Positions 12,642-24,663 are shown, counted from the first letter of the stretch. The stretch is 64,000 nucleotides of DNA from Novakomyces olei (GCA_016906335.1 JADEYG010000004.1:1451099-1515098), one strand, 5' to 3'. The notes: a model not told the origin generated them from the letters alone. A program made the numbers and translations.

Positions 12642-12730
12642 GGTCGGCTGAAGGTCGGCTGAGGACCGGCTGAGGACCGGCTGAGGACCGACTGATTGTC
12701 GGCTGAGCGCGGCGGCGGCGGCGGCGGCCA
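12642..12730. repeat. Short GC-rich tandem repeat and CGG run
   Basis: Five to six copies of an 11-bp unit close to CCGGCTGAGGA, followed by (CGG)n at about 12709-12729. It lies about 115-200 bp upstream of the next start codon, in the presumed promoter. Confidence 0.85.
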
Positions 12731-12762
12731 ATAACTACCGCTTGGCACTGTGTTCTAGCGTG

Positions 12763-12770
12763 TATATATA
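12763..12770 (+). promoter_or_regulatory. TATA box candidate
   Basis: TATATATA 75 bp before the ATG at 12845, just downstream of the GC-rich repeat. Position and sequence fit a core promoter. Confidence 0.5.
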
Positions 12771-12844
12771 GGGCGCTGAAAGGAAGCGTGAATCCGCAGG
12801 CGACTGTGTAATTGCAAGCAGAGGTTTGGCTGATATAATTCACC

Positions 12845-13429
12845 ATGACGCACCTTACCGAATACCCGTTCAAGGTGGCAATACCGCTGCCGAGTGACGA
12901 GGAGATTGGGCCGGAAATGGTGAAGTATCTGCACGAAAAAGCGCAGGACTACAAGGACGGCCGCATGATGCTGGGTGCGGGTTCCCTCGGGCAGCCCATA
13001 GTGGAGCTGGCCCGGGCCATATTTAGGGTAGAGGGCGTCGACGAGAAGATCCGAGAGTTTATCTGCCTCAGGATCTGCAAGCTTTTGGGCGGCGTCAACC
13101 CTTGGGGGCCGAACCTGCGCATGCTTGACAATCTTCAAGCTTCAGAGGCGGAGAAGCAGGGCATCCAGAACGACGGGCCTGTGACCGGTGTCGACGAAGA
13201 GGCGCAGCTGATTATTCGTGCAACTGAGGAATTGACACTCAAAGGCGCCGTCTCTGACACGACATTTGAGTTGATGCGTGAGCGCTATTCCGACGATATT
13301 TGCCGCAAGTACATTGCCGTCATGTGCTGGTATAACTTTTTCAATCGTTATCTAATTTCGACCCGTGTACCGCCCGAGAGTGAACAGGGGACGATTGAGA
13401 AGGTGGGCAAAAAGACGATGCCGGCTTGA
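12845..13429 (+). CDS. AhpD-like / carboxymuconolactone decarboxylase family protein
   Basis: Single exon, 194 aa, GC-rich relative to its surroundings. It has the all-helical AhpD-like pattern: P-x-x-x-LARAIFRVEGVDEKIREF, then an ICLRICKLLGGVNPWGPNLRM helix region. Family members act as decarboxylases of protocatechuate-derived lactones or as peroxidase partners with a CxxC pair. Here there is no CxxC (the cysteines near the helix are four residues apart), so redox activity is doubtful. It is a small soluble protein without a signal peptide. The substrate cannot be told; many fungal homologues of this size lie near metabolic genes. Confidence 0.65.
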   Translation: MTHLTEYPFKVAIPLPSDEEIGPEMVKYLHEKAQDYKDGRMMLGAGSLGQPIVELARAIFRVEGVDEKIREFICLRICKLLGGVNPWGPNLRMLDNLQASEAEKQGIQNDGPVTGVDEEAQLIIRATEELTLKGAVSDTTFELMRERYSDDICRKYIAVMCWYNFFNRYLISTRVPPESEQGTIEKVGKKTMPA

Positions 13430-14220
13430 ACTGCAGTTATCTTACCATCGTGTCTTTTGAGCGAGTAGGCCGCTCACTACGAAACTCTGTAGTAATTTTG
13501 GCCATAATCCAAACAGACCTTCATTCAACCATCAATAGCCATGATAATCATATGCAATGCCCTAGAAAATGTCGCATTCATCTTCTGAGAACCTTACATC
13601 TATTATTCCTCACTAGCCATGACGAACTCGCAATAGCTCAAACTTTTGCTTCTCAGTCCAAATCATCATCCATTTGAATTTAATTGTCCAATGAATAGAT
13701 CATAGCCCAGCAAGTCGTGATGCCGCCGCCGAGGTTTCAGTCGATCATTTTATTTTGAAGATAGCAATGAGTCATGATTAATCTACTGGCTCTCATTTGA
13801 CACTTCACGCCTGCTATAAACTGCTTTCACAAATATAGTTTAACCAACAAGATTGCATCGGCCAGAGGGATGCCGACGGCGCCCTCATAGTGGGTCAAAA
13901 TAAGCCTTTGTGCGACCGAGCTGATAGTACAGTTTTTGTGTTCTGTGAGGTGAAAGGAAGGAGAGATGTATGATAGACTATCTCAGAAAGCAACCGGCTG
14001 AAATTGCAAACCCAAAGCTATATGTTCTGCTCTAGTCACATAATCTGGTGTTTCCGTGCGTATGTTATCGTAAATAAGATGAAACGCTGTGACAATAAAT
14101 TCCGTCATATTTTGAATGCTCTAATTGTGATATTAAAACAAATGCAGCGTCTGCCACTGCTCACTTTGATATGATTGATTGCCATTTACTGGTAGAGCCT
14201 ACAGTGGTCTGTTACAGACC
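13430..14220. other. Intergenic, no gene seen
   Basis: Mixed-composition sequence without an ORF of protein-like composition and without repeats found elsewhere in the window. It contains the 3' end of the upstream gene and the promoter or missing 5' exon of the HNH gene. Confidence 0.5.
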
Positions 14221-15069
14221 ATGGCAAGGTTAATGGATTACACAACATGTGCCGAAAGCTTGCAGCTGCTGCCTTTGCTTACTATTGTTGATTCTTCTGG
14301 CGGAGCCCTTGAAAAGATCCCTTTTGCGTTCATCGAGCGTGCTGGATCGCCTGGTGTGAAGACAGTGCAGTATCTAGTACGCACACTATACAGCATTCTT
14401 TTGATTGATGAGGGATCAGTTGTGCTAGAATGTAATGGTTTTGCGTGCGAATTGTCTGACCTTACACGACCTGCTAGATACACGTTAGTACGACCTACTT
14501 CAGATTCGCTGCGCTTTCGACCGGGACCTCAAGGCAAGTCTCGATTTAAGACGCTTCCATCGGATGGAACGGGTTCGCAATCTACGTATAGCAGATCGTC
14601 GCGTAGCTCTGCACGGCAGCAAAATTTTAGGTTAGCTGCAATCGGCCGTGACAATTCTCGATGCTTGTTGAGCGGACTTCAGAGCCTGGATGTGCTTGAA
14701 GCTTGCCATATCGTTCCGTACAGTCTCGGCCAGGAATTTCTTGATGAGATAGTTGAAGCCAACGACTCTGATGGACTGGACATCGGTCTGTATAGCCTTG
14801 TGAACTCTCTTGTACTTCGGAAAGATCTACATCGCAGCTTCGACTGTTATCTTTTTGGTATATGGTATGAAAACGGGCATTATTACGTTCATTCTTTTGA
14901 ATCGACCATGTTTTATGAGTTCCATGGTATGGAGATTACCTGGCCAGACTTCATTCCGGACACTCGCAAACCAAGCCCACTTCTGCTGAATTGGCATTAT
15001 TCTCAGTGTTTGATGGCCCGATTTAGGGGATTTAAGGTCAGCATACCGCTACCAGAATGTGAACTTTGA
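14221..15069 (+). CDS. HNH-nuclease-domain protein, paralog 1
   Basis: About 282 aa from the first ATG at 14221; the frame is open without ATG to about 14179, so an upstream exon is possible. There is a conserved centre FRPGPQGKSR, a Ser/Arg-rich linker, then an HNH_2-type core: a CHIVPYSLGQEFLDEI segment, then N-S-L-V-L and L-H-R-S-F-D. It ends with LNWHYSQCLMARFRGF, shared almost exactly with the paralog at 23836. HNH domains cleave nucleic acids using a metal bound by the His/Asn/His set, all present here. Such HNH proteins are common and variable in fungi; the physiological target is unknown. Confidence 0.7.
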   Translation: MARLMDYTTCAESLQLLPLLTIVDSSGGALEKIPFAFIERAGSPGVKTVQYLVRTLYSILLIDEGSVVLECNGFACELSDLTRPARYTLVRPTSDSLRFRPGPQGKSRFKTLPSDGTGSQSTYSRSSRSSARQQNFRLAAIGRDNSRCLLSGLQSLDVLEACHIVPYSLGQEFLDEIVEANDSDGLDIGLYSLVNSLVLRKDLHRSFDCYLFGIWYENGHYYVHSFESTMFYEFHGMEITWPDFIPDTRKPSPLLLNWHYSQCLMARFRGFKVSIPLPECEL

Positions 15070-15218
15070 GAGCATCGCACCTAATTTTGTTCACAATTTA
15101 CAATGTGCAGCCGATTGAAGCTGCTAGTCGATAAAAGCTGGAGACTCTACGGCAAACAGACCCTGCTGTGGGCTACTTAGATCATTATTTGCTCGCTATA
15201 TCACGTAAGAGTTGAATA

Positions 15219-15587
15219 CTAGTCGTTCGCAGACTCCAGAACTTTTTGCCAGTCAAACTTATGAATTTTTACTGCCTCGGGTGCCACTGGTTTCTCCATG
15301 GAATCGATTTTTTCCGACGCCACCGAGACGGAAGTCCTAGTCAGAGAACTACCCTTTGCATCAAATGCCTCCGCTTCAACAGCAGTCACCAGCTCTCCCT
15401 CGACAATAAATTTTATTTCGAATCCAGATCGAGTAGATTCACCCAAAAGAGTCCTGGAACCGTCGGTATGTGTGGAGAAGAAGCGCCAAATCTTTGTCTC
15501 TGTGTCGCCGTTCCACGATACATATATTTCTGTTTTTGAATTGCTCTGAAGTTTTAACCCAACAAGAATATTGTCGAAGTGAAGCAA
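15219..15587 (-). pseudogene. Arylsulfotransferase (ASST)-like 3' remnant
   Basis: About 122 codons on the minus strand with protein-like composition and a stop at 15219. YVSWNGDTET-x-x-WRFF matches the C-terminal blade of fungal ASST family proteins, which usually read YVSWNGAT-E-x-x-x-WR. Full proteins are around 500-600 residues, so the 5' part is missing. The upstream sequence is AT-rich and leads into a solo copia LTR, which may mark the break. It could instead be the last exon of a gene whose other exons I cannot see. Confidence 0.5.
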
Positions 15588-15690
15588 AAAAAATATTTAT
15601 GACTTTTGAATATACAACATAAACACATTCACATTTTTAATTAATTTTCTGAATTTTACGAATTATTTATGATCTTCGATTTGAAGGGGA

Positions 15691-15851
15691 TGTTGAACTA
15701 CTGATATTAATCGAAGATCCCAATTATGTTACACTAATTCTCTCTTTAATGGTTTAACTATCTATTCATTTTATGTAAACACAAATCCATAAAATCTCAA
15801 AACCTCGGGTAGCTAATTCACTTTATTCTCCCCCTGTTCAAAGATCCAACA
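15691..15851 (+). repeat. Solo copia LTR
   Basis: 161 bp, TGTTGAACTACTG...GATCCAACA, related to the LTR at 7072-7225. Flanks gggga and cagcc do not match, so no target duplication is visible. Confidence 0.8.
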
Positions 15852-16067
15852 CAGCCAATAAGAAGGCGGGGATTGTGTATTGCACGTGAAATACGGGAGA
15901 ATCGAAACGTATCCTAACACCACATAAATCACTACATTGTCGATAAAAGATACCTGGGACATTCATGGACTGACTATTTCTGAGCCAAAATAACCCTGGA
16001 AATTAGCGACTCATTCCGAGATCCAACTTCCGCCTTCTGCTTAATTTGATAAGCCTACAACATTTGA

Positions 16068-18116
16068 ATGGCCAGAAGTATCAATGCACGCGGGCAGCAT
16101 CGAAAAGTTAAAGGTCAGAATCAGAAGAATGCACTTGATCAGACGACAATTCGTGTAACTCAGCGGCCCCCACTGTCCTGCACCGAGTGTTCGCGCAGAC
16201 GAATCAAGTGCGACCGGAAGCTTCCTTGCTACAATTGTATTGTTAGGGGACAAAAAGACTCGTGCCAACGTGAGAAGGTCTTGGTTAAGGGTAGATTAAT
16301 AGAGTACTATCGCTTGAGCTGATCGACTGTTTTGCTGACATTACGCTAGGGCTGCCGAAAAGGAACATGCTGGCACACTACCTGATGAGATATCTGCTAT
16401 TCGCGCTCTTATTAGCTCGGAACACCGCTCCATTAATGCAGCTTGGAACCGAATCCGCGATATGGAAGAGAAAATTTCTATCCTGCGGTCTGGACATAAT
16501 GAAGAATCTCTATCCAGTTCGTTCTGCTTTACTGAATTAATAACTTCAATGTTAAATCACTTCGTGTTCAATGTCGACGTCCATCCGACAATGCCATCAG
16601 TGAATGACATCATCGGAAAGCCTAATATTGTGTTGCACTTTTTAAATATTATGCCGGATAAACAAAATTGTCTTCGTCTTGTTGATGCAAACATTTCACA
16701 ACTTGCATGGAAGCATGCCGCCTTTATCGGCCCAATTTTTGAAGAGGAAGAAAAAGTTTTCTGGCAGCATGTACAGCAGGGAAACTACGATATTGATATT
16801 CAATGGCTGGCGCTTTATCTTGCTGTATTGAGCGTAAGACTTTCTTAGTTTTCGCAGAAGTCGTAATCTGTTTAGCTGACACAAGAATAGACTTCGGTGT
16901 TGTGGCTAGGCGAGGAATTCAATTACACTGTTGATGGTCGTTTGCAAATGGCAAATCGTTTGACTCAAGCCTCTTTAATGGCGCTATCAGCCGCAAACTT
17001 TACTTGTAATCATAGCATTCGATCCGCACAAGCGGTTGCTGTTCTCGTTTTAAATGCTGCACATTTGGGCATATCAAATAAGCTGTGGGTAGCCCAGAGC
17101 GCCGTCACTGAAATTATGCGTTCTCGTGGCATAATGCAAATGCTTGAGAGTCCAAGAGATTATGTGCTTGAAATTCGAGTCTGGTGGGTTTTAATTCTTG
17201 GACAATATATGGATCCGAATCTCTGTCAAAGCCATTATGCTTTCGACAGCAACCCCATTGTATATCCGTCTGTCCTTACTGATGAAGACTACATGGCTGG
17301 TAAAGCTGAACCACCACCTGGAAGCTTTTCTATGTATTATGCGGTGCGCCTTCTTACCTCGATAGGTCTGATTCATCACAAATTCAAGAGGAAAATGATC
17401 CGCGAGCCATATCAAATTCAGCGTCATGTTGAAGCGACCTTGAAAGATCTTCGCCAACTACATGCGGAAATGCCACATTATTTAAGGCGTGATCGGCCAT
17501 TTCCAGCAAGCCTTTCTGATAAAGATATGGCCTGGCTGTCTTGGCAACGATTCGAACTTTCTTTAGAATTAAGTTGTGCCGCCCTTGAAGTCGGGCGTCA
17601 CGTTCATGGCTTGTGGCTTCAAGACGGCGGAAGTATGGAGTCTCGAAAGTTTTGCGTAAATGCTGCATTGAAGGTCGTTGAGCTCAGAATTTCAGACGTA
17701 CCTGCGCATTGGAAAAATGAATGGTAATACATTTCGCTCTATAAATAGGCTTCTATAATAGGCTAATTATTTGCAGGGCGCTAACATTACTATGTGCCTC
17801 TGCCGCCATTACTCTTGCTATCGACATTCTGGCAGGAACAGTAGGAGAGGTCGAGTGGCATAAAATAGACGCGATCAAAAGCCTGAAGGCTTCTATAATT
17901 AATACCTCAAAGCAGTGTAATATGAGCGGGCAAATGGTTACATTATTGAGGCATCTAACCAATCTTGTCGATCGAAGAGTTCTTAACGAGGCTCGGAAGG
18001 AAGACTTATTACTTGAATTGCAATATATACTTAGCTCGTATATCCGAAAGACACCTGAATCCAATACTTTACTTCATCAAGCCTCGAGTATCGATGTTGT
18101 GCCATTTATTGAATAG
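16068..18116 (+). CDS. Zn2Cys6 transcription factor
   Basis: Four exons: 16068-16303, 16350-16833, 16891-17723, 17777-18116 (630 aa). All junctions are GT...AG and keep frame; introns are 46, 57 and 53 nt. N-terminal C-x2-C-x6-C-x5-C-x2-C-x8-C (about residues 38-67) is the fungal binuclear zinc cluster. Upstream lies a basic stretch; after the cluster a helical segment (MEEKISILR) could dimerise. The middle region fits the fungal-specific regulatory domain (WLALYLAVLSV, WVAQSAVTEIMRSRG, LEIRVWWVLILGQY). It acts in the nucleus as a pathway regulator. The transporter gene starts 747 bp downstream on the same strand and a dioxygenase lies beyond it, which makes these likely targets (inference). 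Confidence 0.88.
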
Positions 18117-18862
18117 TATTTGATCTAATTATGGATTTAGCAAATATTTATACCTCAATTTAATTCTTATATATCGATAAATCTTAATTTTCAAATGAAA
18201 TTCTCGTGGCTAGTTTTTGATGTTCTATGTAAACCGATTTTGTTACTAATTCCACGGTTCTGTAATCTTTTCTACCTTTAAGACTAAAAGATTGATGAAA
18301 TAAGAGCCATAATAATTCGACATTGATAGGATTCTGCAAATAAAGTTTTTGTTAGTGCACGTAGCAGATTTTATAAGGAAATTTTAATTCGGTCTTCTCC
18401 GCCAGAGAAGTCAAGCAGACGTATGCTTTATGGTGGGTCCAAAAATTCTCTTGTTCTAGATTAAGAACACATTTATTGCACAGTATAACATCAGCGAGTC
18501 TGTATAAGCTTAATCAGCGAATTTTTATATGCTTGAACCACGAATTCAAAATTTTCAGGTAGACCGACCCACATTTCTGGAGATCTCAATTCCATCTTCT
18601 CACCCAATGCCGGGACTGCCAGGAATTTCGAGATAAGGCTTCGAATGTCATCAGTATGCTTTTAGATAGTCCCTGCAAGTGCATTCTGGTTATTAAAACA
18701 AAATTTGATCTCCAATTCCTGCTAATTATCTTGCCCGCGGTCTAGTTTCTGAATCTGGCGGATATGCCGCAATTATAACCCAAGCGCGATATAAGAACCC
18801 AATGATCCGGTTCGCATGGAACTCTATTTCATACGCCCTTCTATCGCGAATTCCCCTATCCT
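18117..18862. other. Intergenic region, likely promoter of the transporter
   Basis: No coding sequence seen. AT-rich on the left, mixed near the transporter start. Confidence 0.5.
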
Positions 18863-20427
18863 ATGGACTTCAATCGGAACCATGTTAGTCGCTGGGTGCC
18901 ACGGTCGAAGGCAATTTTGAATACATGTCTTGTTCTGACCTCGATCATAACATCTGTTACGCTGGGCTATGACGGCTCCAGTATAAATGGACTCAACATT
19001 CTTCCCGGTTATTCTTCTTACTTCAATCTTACAACTGCAACCACATCACTAAATACGGCCATTGTGTATGTGGGCAGTGGTGTCGCAGGCTTTATTGTTG
19101 CCCCGTTAATGAACCAATATTCACGCCGCGGGGTCCTATGTATTGCGGCAAGTGTCACTATAGGTAAACTTGAACTCTCTGTGAACTGAACTGATTAGAA
19201 GTGGGTACTGTGCTGCAGGGGGCAGCGCAAAACATCGCAATGTTTATAGTCGGTCGTTTTCTCATCGGCCTCGGCACGGGAATTTCTGCTGCATGTGCTC
19301 CCTCCTATTTGGCTGAAACTTTGTCACAAGATCATCGTGTATGGGGGCTTGCAATCATTTATGATTTCTGGTATGTCGGAAGTCTAATTGCTGCCGGCAT
19401 AACCTACGGAACTGCAAAGATGCCGAATTCAACTTGGTCTTGGCGCATACCATCCTTAATTCAGGCCGTTCCTGGCATCTTATGCATTGCAATTCTACCA
19501 TTTGTTGTTGAATCCCCGGTCTGGCTGCTCCGAAAAGGCAAGGTTCATGCTGCCCGTGAGAATTTAGCCATCATTATGGGCCCGTCATATGGGCCCGACA
19601 ACGAAGAGGTTATATCTCGAGCAATGGTAATTGCTGAGGAGATCGAATGGGAAAGAAAGGAGGCAAAGGGTCTTTTCAAAATGTTTAACACAAAAGCTAA
19701 TCGAAGGGCCATACTCATTACCTTGTCTGTCGGATTTGTAATCATGTTATCCGGAAACAACATTATATCATACTATCTTGGCACAATGTTGGACGGGGCA
19801 GGAATTACAGACTCTAACACACAGCTTGAGATAAACGTCATTTTGCAAGCTATCTGCCTTGTCATGGCATTGCTGGGCACAGCCTTTGCGAATAAACTGG
19901 GCCGTCGGATGCTATTATTTATCAGCTTGGGCTCCATGACAGTATTTCTCTTTCTATTTGGGGGGCTGATGAAGCTATACGGAACATCCTCAAATAAATC
20001 TGGAGTTTACGGTACCGTGGCCATGATTTTCCTTACTCAGATGGCCTATAGCTTTGGTCTCACTCCGCTTACTGTAATGGTCCCTCCCGAAGTCCTGAAT
20101 CATACTATTCGCGATGCCGGAATGGCGCTTTATACCTTTGCTGTGAATGCTGCAGGTATTTTTGTCACGTTTGTTTTCCCGTTTGCACTGAATAATACGA
20201 GCTTTGCCTACAAAATGTACCTTATTAACGCAGCTTGGAACATTTTGGAATTGATATTCTGCTATTATTGTTGGATTGAGACATCTGGACTTTCCCTTGA
20301 CGAGATTGCGCAGCTGCTCAATTCCAAGGTGAATGGGAATGTAGTAGAGTCTGACGAAGACACGCACGTAATCGACGGAGTTTGTGCGAAGAATGCGACA
20401 GTAGAGAAGACCACGTCAAAGGTTTAG
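18863..20427 (+). CDS. MFS sugar-type transporter
   Basis: Two exons, 18863-19163 and 19199 or 19202-20427 (about 508 aa). The intron is only 35-38 nt because two AG acceptors three bases apart both keep frame. Sugar-porter signatures: GYDGSSINGL in helix 1, GRFLIGLGTGISAACAPSYLAE in helices 4-5 and ESPVWLLRKGK before the central loop. About twelve hydrophobic segments are visible. The usual PETKG motif after helix 12 is replaced by IETSGLSLDEI, as in several fungal lactose/hexose-type porters. It acts at the plasma membrane as an H+ symporter or uniporter; the substrate is unknown. Position next to the Zn2Cys6 gene suggests co-regulation. Confidence 0.85.
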
Positions 20428-21653
20428 CCTTCAGGAATCCTATATAAGCGGGCGACTATTTGCACTATGTAGTTGAATTTATACTTCTGTTATTTACCAT
20501 GTTGCATGATCGCGTCTGAAGAATTGAGTAATGATATAATATTTTTAAAGTATGCATTTAGCTGGACGCGGTTTGGCGCAATTGCGCGCCATTATTTAGA
20601 GATAATAAATATACAATCTCTTTAGAGGATACTTCTGTAGATTATAAGCATGAGCTTCAGCCGCGTTATTTGCTTTTGATTCCTTGTTAATTTCTGCATT
20701 CTCAAAGCTCTTTTGACAAATTTAAGAATAAATACTTTGTTGAACAGAGAATCAGGTAAATCTAAAGTCTCCACCGAATCGCATTTTGAAATCCCAAGAA
20801 ATTTCTGAATTTATATAATTATTTGATATGTTATTATTATAATTACTTATATCAGTATATAAAAATATTAAGATTTTAAGTATAATATTAAATATAATAA
20901 ATTATTAATAAATTATAAATAATAAAAGAATTTTTTCCATTTTTTCATGAATTTATAAAAAATCATCATTGATATATTCTTTATGAATTATGTTTGATAT
21001 GAGTGTCAATTTATATTTGTTTAAGATAAAAAGGTTGGAATTTGTTCTTATGGGAGATTAAATGAATTAGAAACTCTAGATTGCTTTAGCTGAATCCCCC
21101 AAGGGTATGAGGGTTCGCTTGAGCTATATATATGTAACTATGTATTTTTGAGTGAGGTTTCTATAAAGCTAAAGTCAAACAACTGACACTCATGGTAGAG
21201 TTGTCTTAGCCGGTCAGTGAGTCGGCGAGTGTATTATTATTATTATTATAGGGGGATAAATAGATTCATATTTCAACAATATTAATATATAAATATTTTT
21301 ATATAAACGATTTTGAAATATGGACTCTGTCAACTTATAAATTTACTGTTCTAAATACTCTCATTCCTTCAATGCAAAATTGAAACTATTACGATCTGTC
21401 TTTACCCCGTATTGCTTATCTACTTTCAGGATATGAATATATATATCTATGGATGAAACCCTTTGACCTTGGGGGAATTTCACTGTCTTTTACTGTAGCA
21501 AGATTATTAATATTAACCGTTCGAACAAACTATCCAACAATAATTTACATCAATAATTACAACAACGATTATTAAAATATAAATATTCAAACACATTTTA
21601 TGAAACATATAAAAAATATGACAAATGGACTAAAGTGAACAAATTAGTAGATA
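20428..21653. other. AT-rich intergenic region
   Basis: No gene seen. Contains long A/T runs, a short TTA run (21232-21250) and, near 21500-21530, a segment with ttaatat-t-aaccgttcgaac that recurs upstream of the second HNH gene near 23630-23650. Confidence 0.6.
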
Positions 21654-22781
21654 TTAGTAGTCTTTGACGCCTGCAAGCTTGAGGATCAAGTCGTTCTCTT
21701 CCGGCTCCTCGAAAGGACGGTTACGGCAGTAAGGGTCGGGCTGACCGCAACGTGTACGTTGGGAATAGGAACCGTTGTATATGTTGTCATTTGGCCAGTG
21801 TGTCTATTTATCAGAATAATTGAGCTTGTTGAAGGGGCACTTACTGTTCCAATACGACGACGAAAAAAATCTGCTTTCTTAGCGATGGTTTCAGGCGTTG
21901 CATTGGCGGCAGGACCATAGCAGGTATCTTCCAAAAGGATTAGAAATGATTCAAAGTCAAGATACGGGCTTACAGACGGCAAATCGCTCTTGGTCGCTCT
22001 CAGGACACACATTGTAATGAACAGTGCGCGAGTCCCAGATGATATAGTCTCCTGGTTCAGCGCACACTTTGACTACTTCACAACCACACTCCTTGAGCCA
22101 ATTTAACTCATCAGCGTTGATATCATAATAGTCTTTGGGATCACAGTTGGAGTTTTGCTTGCTCTGAAAATAGTTTTCAATAAGTTGATGAGAGCCACGG
22201 AGAACAACAAGACCCCCGTCTCTGGGTCCACTAGGCGTGAACGTAAGCACACCCTGGACACATTGCATTCCTTGGCGCAAAGGAGATTGATCGACGTGAG
22301 GCCACGGAGCCCATGGCTTACGCATCGAGTTGGGCAACATAATATTAACCGCATCAAACGAAACTAGAAGCTCTTCAGTGCCCCAAATTTTTTTAAATGT
22401 CTCGATTGCCTTGGGCTCCATGCGAGCCTCCCACATAAAGCGTTCGTGCTGCACCGAATACTGATTATGAATTCCCGCCATCAAGCTAGCTGGCATATGA
22501 TCCGGTACCCAAGTAGATCTGTCTTCGCGTTGAAAGTCATAAGGGAAACTCTCGAGCCACGAAAATATCTTCTCGATATACTGTGCACATCGTTCTGACG
22601 GCACGACATTCTTAATTACAGCATATCCATCGCGTAGCAAATCATCCCGAAAATCCCCGTATGTAATACCATGCTGGATGGCATTGAAATTTTTCTTGAG
22701 ATTTCTTGAATGGCTGCGAGCAGAATCTAATTGACTATTCATGGGAGCCGAAGCCTCAATTTCGACGGTTGTGGTAGCCAT
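21654..22781 (-). CDS. Phytanoyl-CoA dioxygenase (PhyH) family protein
   Basis: Three exons on the minus strand: 22781-21974, 21927-21845, 21803-21654 (346 aa), with 46- and 41-nt introns. Splicing restores the conserved RFAVY-T-CYGPA and THWP segments, which are lost in unspliced reading. Fe(II)-binding set: HVDQSP (H-x-D) and the distal His in SRTVHYNV, followed by the 2-oxoglutarate-type region. PhyH proteins hydroxylate lipids or secondary metabolites using 2-oxoglutarate. No signal peptide and no obvious peroxisomal end (C terminus KDY). It is convergent with the transporter. The substrate is unknown. Confidence 0.85.
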
Positions 22782-23742
22782 CCGGTTGTATACAGCACTT
22801 CCACAAGTGAGCAGAATGCAGTCAGTATCTTCTGTTGAAATATTTACTCCCAGGGAGTAAAGTTCGTAGCGTTTTTGAGCCTGTGTTAAACAAGCGCGCT
22901 TAATGGCTTTTTATCTACAGTACCCTTACTTTGCCCTTTCCGACCAAGTCGACCCAGCCAAAACTCGCCCGTGGTCGAGATTGGGTTCAAAAGAAATACT
23001 ATACATTCGGTAAGGATTACCAAATTTGACCGCGGGCAAGATTGTGACGTTACACATTAATATCTTGATGTTCTGTGAACCCTGGCACGGATGTCGAAAT
23101 TCGTCGATACACCCCTCTTCAATTATACGCTGATCATAATAAAATCATCGAGCTTACTAGCGTTTTGCAAAGCAACTTCTAGTCTCTCCGGAATTAGCAG
23201 TACATGCCAATAAAGAAGGACTGGTCGGATCTGAGACCGAAAATGTCAACATTCAAAGTCAAATTTAAATCTATGACCATTATAATCATCAATGCAATGT
23301 ACTACGAGGTAAAACGTAAAACAGTTTCTTAAATAAGACGTTAAAGCGACAATCGTCCGTCGGCAGTGGTGAAGTTTGTTGCCTAACATATACTTTATCT
23401 TGTATAAAATAATGTATGATGACATATGTTGAGAGGTTGACTCTATATAACTTATATTTAACTCATTATTTGAAATAATCACTGTCTTTACATGAATAAT
23501 TCTGTCTCTACTTACTGAAATCTCCTCTAATTTCTACATTCTGTCTTTACCAGATTTATTGAATATATATATCCCTGACAGCGCCTCTGAGCCTTTAGGG
23601 ACCCTTTATCATTCTTTCTACAGTCAGATAGTTAATATCAACCGTTCGAACTTCAAGGATAATTTTAATAATTTAACACAAACTAATGGTCTCTAATATA
23701 TATTTAAGTAGCACATTAATCTCACATACTATCTTTCCATAA
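22782..23742. other. Intergenic region
   Basis: No gene seen. It serves two divergent genes (PhyH left, HNH right), so it holds both promoters. Confidence 0.5.
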
Positions 23743-23784
23743 TTAACATCTGATATACAATACTCCTCCAAAACTCCTTTCACG

Positions 23785-24663
23785 TTGACTATTGACGGCC
23801 TCTACTATCCGCCGGAGTTCCATGCGCCCTGGCGAATGGCAGACGAAGACCAAAGTCAAGATTGGTACAAGCAAGTAGGATATGCGATTAGCTCAGAGGT
23901 ATGGATAGGACAGGGTGTCGCTTATATTGCGACTTCTCAACATGTCCCTTTTGTCTCTATTCCTCTTGAGTTTGTAACATCGGGCTCAAATCCTGTCAAC
24001 AGTGTTGCATATTTGAACCGCGTTCTTGCCGGAATCATATCCAATTTACCAAGCAGTAAAATTTCAATGACTTTGAATGGCAGTCTTGTGGCGCCTGACG
24101 ACGCTATTTCTGCTGGCATGTATATTCTACAAGAGCCGCAACATGAATTCATAAAATTTCGGCCGGGACCACAGGGCAAATCTAGATCAAAATTGTTCCA
24201 CGACACCGATGGCTCATCTACGGTTAGCAGATCGTCTAGATCATCTAGTCATCAGTCTGCTTTTCGTGAGCAGCTTTTCCTTCGTGATGGAATGTGTATT
24301 GTAACTGGTGCTGATGGTCGCGACGACTTGATAGCAGCTCACATCATCCCGTTCAGTCTTGGGCAGCGTTTCTTGGACGAAATAACCGGCGGTCCCCTTT
24401 TAATAACGCAATTCAATGAACGCAACGGAATTGTTCTAGACAGGCGTATTCACCACTTGTATGACAGATACAAGCTCGGATTTTTGGTAGCTGGTGACGA
24501 CCGCATAATAATTCATTCTTTCGGGGACGAAGCTATGCAATATCATGGCCAACTTGCATTAATAAGATATCCTTGTAAAATATCTCGCAGGCCTGACCCT
24601 CGACTTTTAAATTGGCATTACGATCAATGTCTTATGGCCCGATTTCGTGGATTTCATATATGA
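23785..24663 (+). CDS. HNH-nuclease-domain protein, paralog 2
   Basis: The frame is open from 23743; the first ATG is at 23836 (275 aa), but the codons before it look coding (DGLYYPPEFHAPW), so a further 5' exon is possible and the true start is open. Core: FRPGPQGKSR, Ser/Arg linker, a C-x-V-T-G segment, AHIIPFSLGQRFLDEI, N-G-I-V-L, IHHLYDRYKLGF, and end LNWHYDQCLMARFRGF. All HNH residues are present. It is paralogous to 14221-15069, and the N-terminal halves are much more diverged than the C-terminal halves. Probably a nucleic-acid hydrolase of unknown target. Confidence 0.72.
   Translation: MTIDGLYYPPEFHAPWRMADEDQSQDWYKQVGYAISSEVWIGQGVAYIATSQHVPFVSIPLEFVTSGSNPVNSVAYLNRVLAGIISNLPSSKISMTLNGSLVAPDDAISAGMYILQEPQHEFIKFRPGPQGKSRSKLFHDTDGSSTVSRSSRSSSHQSAFREQLFLRDGMCIVTGADGRDDLIAAHIIPFSLGQRFLDEITGGPLLITQFNERNGIVLDRRIHHLYDRYKLGFLVAGDDRIIIHSFGDEAMQYHGQLALIRYPCKISRRPDPRLLNWHYDQCLMARFRGFHI

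Noticed and set aside
12508-12873. ORFs of up to 121 codons on the minus strand over the GC-rich repeat
   Set aside because: Driven by the CGG and GGCTGAGGA repeats and located in the promoter of the gene at 12845.
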